A model generated the notes under the pieces. It was given only the letters and a program-made list of their open reading frames with translations. It was not told where the DNA came from and ran no database searches. From contig CAQGLR010000078.1 of NCBI GenBank assembly GCA_948794795.1, forward strand, positions 1 through 8,025: a stretch of 8,025 nucleotides of DNA. The letters run 5' to 3'. This document shows, piece by piece, positions 1-3,803 of this stretch; position 1 is the stretch's first letter, and each line of letters begins with the position of its first letter. The stretch is from an uncultured Lachnospiraceae bacterium. GTDB taxonomy: Bacteria > Bacillota > Clostridia > Lachnospirales > Lachnospiraceae. The position numbers and the translations under genes were made by a program.

Positions 1-37
1 GCTAATACTGGCCATGCACCAGGTTAACTTTTACTTT

Positions 38-298
38 TTACAATTCTTTTTCAATCTCTGCCAGCACTTCCACGCCATCCGCAAAAATCTGGCTATATGT
101 ACAGTCATCTTCCCAGCCGCTGTCATCCTCTACTGTTTCAAGAAATCCCTTTGCTGCCTGTTTTTTCTGTACTGTATCCATACCAGCAATATATGGGAAA
201 TCATTTGTTTCTGTCAGATACCTGCAGTTGTTTTCGCTATCTACTGATACTACCATATTGTAACCGTTTGTTTCACAAAAATATACTTTTTTCACCAT
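38..298 (-). CDS. Small acidic protein of unknown function (86 aa)
   Basis: I do not recognise a named family. The 86-residue product is acidic and soluble-looking, with no signal peptide or membrane segment. The C-terminal half is rich in Asp and Glu (VEDDSGWEDDCTYSQIF, then a helix-like AEIEKEL end). The frame stays open upstream to an ATG at 334, but I chose the ATG at 298 because a GGAGG (307-311) lies 8 nt before it and would be inside the coding region of the longer form. It is the second gene downstream of promoter 628-656, after the 46-aa ORF and a 108-nt gap containing two stem-loops. Real gene likely; function unknown. Confidence 0.7.
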   Translation of the reverse strand: MVKKVYFCETNGYNMVVSVDSENNCRYLTETNDFPYIAGMDTVQKKQAAKGFLETVEDDSGWEDDCTYSQIFADGVEVLAEIEKEL

Positions 299-345
299 TT
301 CTTTGTCCTCCGAATTTATTTGATTTATTTTCAATTATATGTTAT

Positions 346-382
346 ACTGTTTTTACAGTTTGGGGCGGTGGTAAGCCCGCCC
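346..382. other. Two adjacent stem-loops between the 46-aa and 86-aa genes
   Basis: Read on the plus strand, ACTGT-TTTT-ACAGT (346-359) is followed by GGGCGG, an 8-nt loop and CCGCCC (363-382), then TTTT. The second stem is a GC-rich island in very AT-rich DNA. On the minus strand, which carries the flanking genes, neither stem has a following U-run. This looks more like an RNA-processing, stability or attenuation element than a simple leftward terminator. A TATAAT (minus strand, 334-339) lies just beyond, but no convincing -35 is at the right distance. Confidence 0.4.
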
Positions 383-406
383 TTTTCTGTGTTTCCTCTG
401 GCTGGT

Positions 407-547
407 TTATTCAGCCTTTTTTGGTTTATATTGTTCTTCTCCAGTTTCAATGAAAAGAATAAAATCATTTATTTCTTTTTCACTAAATCCAGCAGCCCTT
501 AATCCTATAATTAACCTTGCTGTTTCTGTCATTGTCATATTATCCAT
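407..547 (-). CDS. Small conserved-looking phage/mobile-element protein (46 aa)
   Basis: This short ORF is easily missed. It starts at ATG 547 behind an AAAGGAG Shine-Dalgarno sequence about 6 nt upstream and ends with TAA at 407-409. The product begins MDNMTMTETARLI, continues with a GLRAAGFSEKEINDFI helix-turn-helix-like stretch, and ends in a charged tail (YKPKKAE). I have an impression of similar short proteins in Clostridia prophages and mobile elements, but no assigned function; this is recollection, not a search. It is the first gene after promoter 628-656, whose -35 overlaps one of the three shared palindromes, so it is probably repressed by the 77-aa HTH protein. It lacks features of known toxins. 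Confidence 0.72.
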   Translation of the reverse strand: MDNMTMTETARLIIGLRAAGFSEKEINDFILFIETGEEQYKPKKAE

Positions 548-599
548 ATTTTTCTCCTTTCTCCCTCGGAACTTTGCTTACCCTCTGCTCTTTTGGGAT

Positions 600-624
600 A
601 TTGTCCTTATTTCCTTTGGACAAT
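600..624. other. Dyad at the start of the leftward transcript
   Basis: ATTGTCC (600-606) and GGACAAT (618-624) form perfect 7-bp inverted arms around an 11-nt spacer. The right arm overlaps the predicted start of transcription (about 621) of promoter 628-656. It could be a second operator or a 5'-leader hairpin; the sequence does not decide between them. Confidence 0.4.
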
Positions 625-627
625 TAT

Positions 628-656
628 ATAATACCATATTTTTATCTCTTTGTAAA
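628..656 (-). promoter_or_regulatory. Leftward promoter for the 46-aa and 86-aa genes
   Basis: The minus strand shows a -35 TTTACA (656-651), a spacer of exactly 17 nt, and a -10 TATTAT (633-628). Transcription would begin near 621, about 75 nt before the 46-aa ORF. The -35 lies inside the 643-662 palindrome, so a protein bound there would block RNA polymerase. Confidence 0.7.
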
Positions 657-662
657 GAGATA
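643..662. promoter_or_regulatory. Operator candidate O3 (perfect 9-bp arms)
   Basis: TATCTCTTT-GT-AAAGAGATA is a perfect inverted repeat with a 2-nt centre. It covers the -35 of the leftward promoter. The same 20-bp design recurs at 965-984 and 997-1016, next to the two other promoters of this cassette. The likely binder is the dimeric HTH regulator encoded at 675-908, whose stop codon is 12 nt away. That assignment is inferred from position. Confidence 0.65.
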
Positions 663-674
663 TTTTAAAATTTT

Positions 675-908
675 TCATAAATTATATTTTTTCTTTTCTT
701 CTTCATTTTCTACATATTCCACAAGGTCTTTGGGCTGCATATCCAGTATCATACAAATCCTATTGATGCTTTCCAGGGATATGTTCGTATCCTCTTTTTT
801 TATTTTTTTTAGTGTTTCCTGGCTTAAAAGTTTGGTAGTCTTAGCTTTATAGGTATTGAATCCCTTGCGCTCCAGCGCATCCGCAATATTTATTTTATAT
901 TTCAACAT
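675..908 (-). CDS. Cro/CI-type (HTH_26-like) transcriptional regulator, 77 aa
   Basis: This short DNA-binding protein is almost entirely one helix-turn-helix domain. It opens with MLKYKINIADALERKG, followed by an N-T-Y-K-A-K-T-T-K-LLSQETLKKIKK segment (putative recognition region, about residues 19-40), then ISLESINRICMILDMQPKDL (about 43-62), the typical closing helix pair of Cro/C1 HTH_26 domains. The tail is charged (EEEKKKYNL). Start ATG 908 has AAGGAGG at 917-923 with 8-nt spacing. It is transcribed from promoter 930-958, divergently from the 1073-2034 operon. Three copies of a 20-bp palindrome lie beside its own and the neighbouring promoters, so it probably represses the cassette and perhaps itself. 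Family assignment is firm; the operator link is inference. Confidence 0.88.
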   Translation of the reverse strand: MLKYKINIADALERKGFNTYKAKTTKLLSQETLKKIKKEDTNISLESINRICMILDMQPKDLVEYVENEEEKKKYNL

Positions 909-929
909 TTATTAATCCTCCTTGGTTCT

Positions 930-958
930 ACTATATATTACTATATAAAAAAAGTCAA
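930..958 (-). promoter_or_regulatory. Promoter of the HTH regulator
   Basis: On the minus strand, -35 TTGACT (958-953), a 17-nt spacer and -10 TATAGT (935-930) form a near-consensus sigma-70 promoter. Transcription would start near 923, at the edge of the AAGGAGG ribosome site, giving a very short leader. The -35 and -10 hexamers are identical to those of the divergent promoter 992-1020. Operator candidate O1 begins 6 bp upstream of the -35. Confidence 0.75.
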
Positions 959-964
959 CAAAAA

Positions 965-984
965 TATTTCTTAAAAAAGTGATA
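965..984. promoter_or_regulatory. Operator candidate O1 (imperfect palindrome)
   Basis: TATTTCTTA-AA-AAAGTGATA matches the O3 arms with a few differences; its right arm is identical to that of O2. It lies between the two divergent promoters, exactly 32 bp (about three helical turns) from O2, so dimers on the two sites would sit on the same face of the DNA. Confidence 0.55.
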
Positions 985-991
985 AAAGTAC

Positions 992-1020
992 TTGACTATC
1001 TCTTTAAAAAGTGATATAGT
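992..1020 (+). promoter_or_regulatory. Rightward promoter of the 1073-2034 operon
   Basis: -35 TTGACT (992-997), a 17-nt spacer and -10 TATAGT (1015-1020). Predicted start of transcription is near 1027, leaving a leader of about 45 nt. Operator candidate O2 fills the spacer and touches both hexamers, the classic layout for a repressor-controlled promoter. Confidence 0.78.
997..1016. promoter_or_regulatory. Operator candidate O2
   Basis: TATCTCTTT-AA-AAAGTGATA differs from the perfect palindrome O3 by one arm base and the two centre bases. It spans the last base of the -35, the whole spacer and the first two bases of the -10 of the rightward promoter, so occupancy should block polymerase. Confidence 0.62.
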
Positions 1021-1072
1021 ATATACATAGCAAGGGAGCAATAAAAAATACATAAAAGAGAGGTAAATGATT

Positions 1073-1486
1073 ATGAAATACAATATGAAAGAAATAATGA
1101 CAAGGGCATGGGATATAAAAAGAGAAAATACAGAGAATATGTTTAGTTTATGCCTTAAAATGGCATGGGCAGAAGCTAAGGAAGCTGGAAACAAGAAAGA
1201 AGAAAAGAGTTTAAAAGAAAAGCTGGTTGATAAATTAAATTTTATTGTAAATGATGCACCAGATGTTTACATATACAATGTTTATGTATCTGAATGGAAA
1301 GGATACGGTAAAAGCAGGACATACTTTGCGGTTTACGAAACCCGTAAAAATTCAAACCACAATGCTAAATATGACTATGGATTTTATGACAACCAGACAG
1401 GTAAATATGTAGCGGGACGCCATGATTTAACAGATAACTACAGCCTTGGCGGCAGACACCATCTTGACTGCAGCATTGAATTTTAA
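1073..1486 (+). CDS. Conserved-looking protein of unknown function (137 aa), first gene of the HTH-controlled operon
   Basis: No known enzyme motif is visible. The N-terminus (about residues 5-38) is an amphipathic helical stretch with two Ala-Trp pairs, MTRAWDIKRENTENM then LCLKMAWAEAKE, a pattern I associate with unnamed accessory proteins of Clostridia mobile elements. A Lys/Glu-rich linker follows, then a C-terminal part rich in Tyr, Asn, His and Gly (YGFYDNQTGKYVAGRHD, ending GGRHHLDCSIEF) that looks like a small beta domain. ATG codons occur at 1067 and 1073. I prefer 1073 because the AGAGAGG at 1057-1063 is 9 nt from it but only 3 nt from 1067. The gene is expressed from the operator-covered promoter at 992-1020 and lies 71 nt before its operon partner. 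Its last codons fall inside a sequence repeated at 3745-3789. Confidence 0.75.
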   Translation: MKYNMKEIMTRAWDIKRENTENMFSLCLKMAWAEAKEAGNKKEEKSLKEKLVDKLNFIVNDAPDVYIYNVYVSEWKGYGKSRTYFAVYETRKNSNHNAKYDYGFYDNQTGKYVAGRHDLTDNYSLGGRHHLDCSIEF

Positions 1487-1516
1487 TGCACAGCCCTACA
1501 CTTATAATTCATGGCA
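1472..1516 (+). repeat. 45-bp dispersed repeat, copy 1
   Basis: This 45-bp stretch matches 3745-3789 on the same strand at 36 of 45 positions. The best block is CAGCCCT.CACTTATA (1491-1506) followed by CATGGCA (1510-1516). It begins inside the last codons (ATT GAA TTT TAA) of the 1073-1486 gene and runs into the operon spacer. In this copy the hairpin that is clear in the other copy has decayed. Confidence 0.6.
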
Positions 1517-1557
1517 AAAACCAGTTGAATAAATAAAGAAAGCAGAGGTATAGAAAT

Positions 1558-2034
1558 ATGTGTAAAATAATCCAGTTCCCAGTTAAAGAAAGCAATAGTT
1601 ATAAAAACCTGGTAATGTTTTTTGATGAATGTGACACTATAAAAAATTGTAATTTTTATTTAGAAGCTGTAGAAGTATCATATAAAAACGGATATATTTC
1701 AGAAAAAGAAATGTACACGCTTCGCAGGATTGGCAGGCAGAAACGTTTAAAATTAGCAAATCCTGCAAAAGAGCCAGAAAAAGCAGAAAAGCCAGGAACA
1801 TATTGTTACACCCCAGAAATGGGAGAACAAAAGCCAGCTAACTGCCAGATGGAAGCAAACAGGGCATATTATGGAAAACACTTTTTTATATATACCTTGT
1901 TAGAAATTAAGGGCAGAGGTATTACATTTATTAAAAAATGTAATGATGGGTGCAATGAATACCAGGTTACAAACCTGGCTTTTGAAAAATTGAAAAAGCA
2001 ATATTCTATTTCAATGAAACTTTGCCTTGATTAG
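1558..2034 (+). CDS. Protein of unknown function (158 aa), second gene of the HTH-controlled operon
   Basis: No family is assignable with certainty. Two parts can be seen. Residues 1-67 are helical and charged, starting MCKIIQFPVKES and ending in a basic YTLRRIGRQKRLKLA block that could bind nucleic acid. After a Pro/Lys/Glu hinge (KEPEKAEKPG), residues 80-158 form a compact domain with TYCYTPEMG, YYGKHFFIYT and GRGITFIKKC, including a C-x3-C pair at 128/132. The composition is Cys-rich for a cytoplasmic protein (8 Cys), but no regular zinc-finger spacing is evident. Start ATG 1558 has AGAGG about 9 nt upstream. It shares the promoter at 992-1020 with the preceding gene and ends just before a strong terminator. 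Its tight pairing with an HTH-repressed neighbour suggests an accessory role for the mobile element; the role itself is unknown. Confidence 0.78.
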   Translation: MCKIIQFPVKESNSYKNLVMFFDECDTIKNCNFYLEAVEVSYKNGYISEKEMYTLRRIGRQKRLKLANPAKEPEKAEKPGTYCYTPEMGEQKPANCQMEANRAYYGKHFFIYTLLEIKGRGITFIKKCNDGCNEYQVTNLAFEKLKKQYSISMKLCLD

Positions 2035-2036
2035 TT

Positions 2037-2067
2037 AAGATACCAAGATATCCTTGGTATCTTTTTC
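2037..2067 (+). terminator. Rho-independent terminator of the 1073-2034 operon
   Basis: AAGATACCAAG (2037-2047), a 5-nt loop and CTTGGTATCTT (2053-2063) form a perfect 11-bp stem that runs into TTTTT. It lies 3 nt after the stop codon of the 158-aa gene. Confidence 0.9.
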
Positions 2068-2103
2068 TGTTAAAAGCATAAAACATAAAATAAGATAAAT
2101 ATA

Positions 2104-2139
2104 AAACCACCTTGGTTTATTATTAAACTAAGGTGGTTT
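2104..2139 (-). terminator. Hairpin terminator for the leftward small genes
   Basis: AAACCACCTT (2104-2113) pairs with AAGGTGGTTT (2130-2139). The stem extends inward through GGTTTA/TAAACT with one wobble pair to about 16 bp around a 4-nt loop. On the minus strand it is followed by TATATTTATC, so it probably ends the transcript of the 40-aa and 38-aa genes. With 2037-2067 it insulates two convergent operons. Confidence 0.75.
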
Positions 2140-2164
2140 ATAAAAACTTATGTGTTACAAAATA

Positions 2165-2281
2165 TTATTTTGGAGTAGACCTTCTATGACCCTTGACTCT
2201 TTTATGGTTTCGTATATATGGGTTTACTGGAACAATTTTCTTTTTTTGCCTACCTCTTACACTACTTTTTGTTTTAGCCAT
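2165..2281 (-). CDS. Very basic small protein (38 aa)
   Basis: A short ORF starting at ATG 2281 behind an AGAGAGG ribosome site (7-nt spacing) and ending TAA at 2165-2167. The protein is strongly cationic: MAKTKSSVRGRQKKKIV, then NPYIRNHKRVKGHRRSTPK, with 15 Lys/Arg/His residues out of 38. The VKGH-R motif resembles short basic tails seen in phage proteins, but I cannot name a family. It follows the 40-aa ORF by 63 nt on the same strand and precedes the 2104-2139 terminator. Nucleic-acid or ribosome binding is plausible from charge alone; no function is proven. Confidence 0.65.
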   Translation of the reverse strand: MAKTKSSVRGRQKKKIVPVNPYIRNHKRVKGHRRSTPK

Positions 2282-2344
2282 GTCATTACCTCTCTTTCGT
2301 ATTAAAAGCACTCCAACTGGTAAAAATGCTTTGTTCAATCTATA

Positions 2345-2467
2345 TTATTTTTTCACTGGTTTAGTTTTTGAACCAACCGGGATTCTGAATGCTTTCTTTC
2401 CATAATCCCTGGCATATACTTTTTTACCATCCTTTGTGGTAAAAGATGCCCTGAATATATAGTACAT
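2345..2467 (-). CDS. Small basic protein of unknown function (40 aa)
   Basis: It starts at ATG 2467 behind an AAGGGGG Shine-Dalgarno sequence with 9-nt spacing; an in-frame ATG two codons upstream (2473) is only 3 nt from it and less likely. It ends TAA at 2345-2347. The sequence begins MYYIFRASFTTKDGKKVYAR and continues DYGKKAFRIPVG before a Lys-rich end. It reads like a single beta-hairpin unit with a conserved-looking YARDYGKKAF core; I recall similar short proteins in Clostridia genomes but no function. It is probably co-transcribed with the 38-aa gene. Confidence 0.68.
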   Translation of the reverse strand: MYYIFRASFTTKDGKKVYARDYGKKAFRIPVGSKTKPVKK

Positions 2468-2557
2468 TAGCATCTACCCCCTTTCGCAATTTACACTTGC
2501 AAAAAGGATTCCGCAATGTTATAATAAAATTGTTCAGAAATTACTATAACCAGTTGA

Positions 2558-2579
2558 TTGTGGAAACACTTTTCAACAA
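2558..2579. promoter_or_regulatory. Inverted repeat upstream of the small basic genes
   Basis: TTGTGGAAA-CACT-TTTCAACAA pairs at 8 of 9 arm positions. It contains AACACTT (2565-2571), which also occurs twice at the Xre promoter (3576-3582 and 3598-3604). It may be a regulatory site for the leftward 40-aa and 38-aa genes. I could not find a convincing promoter beside it; the best -10 guess is a TATTAT or TATAAC near 2517-2525 (minus strand) with a poor -35. Confidence 0.35.
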
Positions 2580-2582
2580 ATG

Positions 2583-2609
2583 ACCAAGTATCTTATGTAC
2601 TTGGTTTTT
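2583..2609 (+). terminator. Hairpin with U-tract facing the ImmA gene end
   Basis: ACCAAGTA (2583-2590), a 7-nt loop and TACTTGGT (2598-2605), then TTTT on the plus strand. In this orientation it would stop rightward read-through into the 3' end of the immunity genes. For the leftward Xre-ImmA transcript the same stem is present but is followed by CATTT, so it would be a weaker terminator. Confidence 0.55.
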
Positions 2610-2614
2610 CTATA

Positions 2615-2632
2615 TAAAGAGTTTACTCTTTA
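2615..2632 (-). other. 18-bp palindrome over the ImmA stop codon
   Basis: TAAAGAGT-TT-ACTCTTTA is a perfect inverted repeat with a 2-nt centre that includes the TAA stop of the metallopeptidase (2630-2632). On the minus strand it is followed by TATAG. It may form a 3'-end hairpin, but the loop is very small. Its arms are in the opposite order to those of operators O1-O3, so I do not count it as a fourth operator. Confidence 0.4.
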
Positions 2633-3166
2633 CATCATTTTATTTAGTAAATTTTTTTGATAACTGGCAGCGGACAAAGATACACCACATTTTTGTGATA
2701 TCTCTTTTACACTCAATCCCTGTATTAAATGATTTGGGATGAGGAGTTCGCCACCAAAAGCGTCTGCCTGCCATTCAGGGTTTTCATATTTTTTAATCGC
2801 ATTTTCTTTTCCAGCACGTGCAAACATTATATTAGAATTATCATGTTGTAATAAATGAAATAACTCATGTGCTATAGTAAACCTGTGTCTTCCATTTCCA
2901 GAAACAGCCCCATTGTAAACATCCTGTCTTATTTTTACTATGCCTTTATCTGGATATGTCAATCCTTCCGCATTTCTCATAATTTTAATATCTTCTACAC
3001 AAAATTCGTATTCTGGAATAATCTGGGGAAGTGTTACTTCCATAAAATGTAATATATCAAAAAATAATGAATCAGTACTCCCCTCTATGATTCTTACCGC
3101 CAAAGCAACATCCCTTATATCTTTGCGGGAACATGCCCTGGCTTTTCTGTAACATATATTATCCAA
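2630..3166 (-). CDS. ImmA/IrrE-family (COG2856) zinc metallopeptidase, TTG start
   Basis: This is a member of the family whose ImmA representative cleaves the ICEBs1 repressor ImmR in Bacillus. The zinc motif is HELFH at residues 100-104 within FTIAHELFHLLQHD, followed by NPEWQADAFGGELLIP (129-144), where Glu131 or Asp135 would supply the third ligand. The length of 178 aa is normal. The N-terminal 40 residues are a helical lead-in and the last 35 residues look like a small helical tail. No ATG is available: the start is TTG 3166, with AAGGGGG 8 nt upstream, 3 nt after the Xre stop codon. The nearby ATG at 3170 leads to a stop after three codons. The target is presumably the adjacent Xre protein, cleaved on induction; that pairing is inferred from the family. 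Confidence 0.9.
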   Translation of the reverse strand: MDNICYRKARACSRKDIRDVALAVRIIEGSTDSLFFDILHFMEVTLPQIIPEYEFCVEDIKIMRNAEGLTYPDKGIVKIRQDVYNGAVSGNGRHRFTIAHELFHLLQHDNSNIMFARAGKENAIKKYENPEWQADAFGGELLIPNHLIQGLSVKEISQKCGVSLSAASYQKNLLNKMM

Positions 3167-3169
3167 ACA

Positions 3170-3532
3170 TTATACCCCCTTCTTTTTATTTAAAATATTT
3201 TGTATTGTTTGAGCTTCACTGTCATCCAGTTCACGGAATCTCCTTGCAAAAGCAATTAATAAATCCCTGTCCCTGTCTGTTTCATTATCTAGTCTAATTT
3301 TAATGTTTTTTTTACTTCTGATTGCTGCTTCTTGTAATTCTACATACTGTTCACCATCCAATCCATAACTTTTCTTAATCTCCTCTATCCACCCTTCTGG
3401 TATCTCACGTTTTCCGTTTTCAACGGCTGACAGATACGCTGCTGTTACATGTAATTTTTTTGCCATATCATTAAGGATTTCATCATTATCAATACGGATT
3501 TTCCGTAGATGTTTTCCAAATACAGTCAACAT
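3170..3532 (-). CDS. Xre/CI-type repressor paired with ImmA (120 aa)
   Basis: A DNA-binding regulator. Residues 5-58 form a Cro/CI helix-turn-helix: FGKHLRKIRIDNDEILNDMA, then KKLHVTAAYLSAVENGKREI, where the A-A-Y-L-S-A-V-E-N-G-K pattern is the recognition helix. A basic middle segment (RSKKNIKIRL) leads to a C-terminal helical part ending ARRFRELDDSEAQTIQNIL, typical of the short repressors found beside ImmA/IrrE peptidases. I chose ATG 3532 (GAGAGGGG 8 nt upstream) because the longer frame opening at 3580 begins upstream of the promoter's predicted start site. It is nearly contiguous with the peptidase gene. It probably represses its own promoter and other prophage promoters, with release by peptidase cleavage. 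Confidence 0.88.
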   Translation of the reverse strand: MLTVFGKHLRKIRIDNDEILNDMAKKLHVTAAYLSAVENGKREIPEGWIEEIKKSYGLDGEQYVELQEAAIRSKKNIKIRLDNETDRDRDLLIAFARRFRELDDSEAQTIQNILNKKKGV

Positions 3533-3570
3533 ATCCAGTTCCCCTCTCTTTATTTTTAATAGACAACCAA

Positions 3571-3599
3571 ATATTAACACTTATAACAAAATTTGTCAA
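3571..3599 (-). promoter_or_regulatory. Promoter of the xre-immA operon
   Basis: Minus strand: perfect -35 TTGACA (3599-3594), 17-nt spacer, -10 TAATAT (3576-3571). Transcription would begin near 3564, about 30 nt before the Xre start codon. This is the best promoter in the window. Confidence 0.85.
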
Positions 3600-3604
3600 C
3601 ACTT
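3576..3604. promoter_or_regulatory. Candidate Xre operator half-sites
   Basis: Two AAGTGTT repeats on the minus strand (3604-3598 and 3582-3576), spaced 22 bp, overlap the -35 and -10 of the promoter. Between them is the short palindrome ACAAA-A-TTTGT (3586-3596). A third AAGTGTT occurs inside the inverted repeat at 2558-2579. The arrangement suits autorepression, but the motif is short and AT-rich DNA makes coincidences common. Confidence 0.35.
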
Positions 3605-3744
3605 TTTGTTTATTTTTTTAACAATACTATTTTTTCAAAAAACTTAAACTATACAACAATCGCCATATAATGTATAAATGGAATAATTAATAAAGCTACA
3701 GATAGACTAATAAATATATAGTAGGCATGAATGCACTGAAATAC

Positions 3745-3789
3745 AACATTAAATTTTAACAAGCAGCCCTGCACTTATAGTGCATGGCA
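3745..3789 (+). repeat. 45-bp dispersed repeat, copy 2
   Basis: This matches 1472-1516 at 36 of 45 positions. Even the codons correspond: here ATT AAA TTT TAA ends a mini-frame (ATG at 3727, MNALKYNIKF), and there ATT GAA TTT TAA ends the 137-aa gene. The mini-frame has no good ribosome site and I do not call it a gene. The piece may be the 3' scar of a lost relative of that gene. The rest of the intergenic stretch 3605-3744 is AT-rich, with a lone TATAAT (3666-3671, plus) lacking a good -35 and nothing else recognisable. Confidence 0.6.
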
Positions 3790-3797
3790 GGACTGCT
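3762..3797 (-). terminator. Hairpin after the amidase gene (end of late operon)
   Basis: AGCAG (3762-3766) and CTGCT (3793-3797) enclose CCCTGCAC...GTGC...GGCAGG, giving a long interrupted stem. The nested GCAC-TTATA-GTGC is one folding option. It lies 6 nt beyond the amidase stop codon. On the minus strand it is followed by TGTTAAAATTTAA, a weak U-tract, so terminator activity is likely but not certain. Confidence 0.55.
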
Positions 3798-3803
3798 GTA
3801 TTA

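Noticed and set aside
11..24. A possible third copy of the 45-bp repeat (TGCATGGC on the minus strand at the left edge)
   Set aside because: Only about 8 bp match the conserved block, the word is itself partly palindromic, and the window ends before more can be compared.
97..852. Plus-strand open frames at 97-453, 450-668 and 517-852
   Set aside because: They lie opposite genes with good ribosome sites, encode low-complexity Phe/Leu/Ser-rich translations typical of the antisense of AT-rich coding DNA, and lack ribosome sites.
955..1194. Minus-strand open frame of 79 residues, apparently membrane-like
   Set aside because: It is antisense to the 137-aa gene and runs across two promoters and two operators; its hydrophobicity comes from reading Lys/Glu codons backwards.
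2193..2405. Plus-strand 70-residue frame with a hydrophobic look
   Set aside because: It is antisense to the two small basic genes, which have clear ribosome sites and sensible compositions; this frame has neither.
3533..3580. Longer Xre start (upstream codon at 3580)
   Set aside because: It would begin upstream of the predicted transcription start of a near-perfect promoter, and the GAGAGGGG ribosome site points to ATG 3532.
3727..3759. Mini-frame MNALKYNIKF as a peptide gene
   Set aside because: No Shine-Dalgarno sequence, ten codons only, and its end is explained by the 45-bp repeat.
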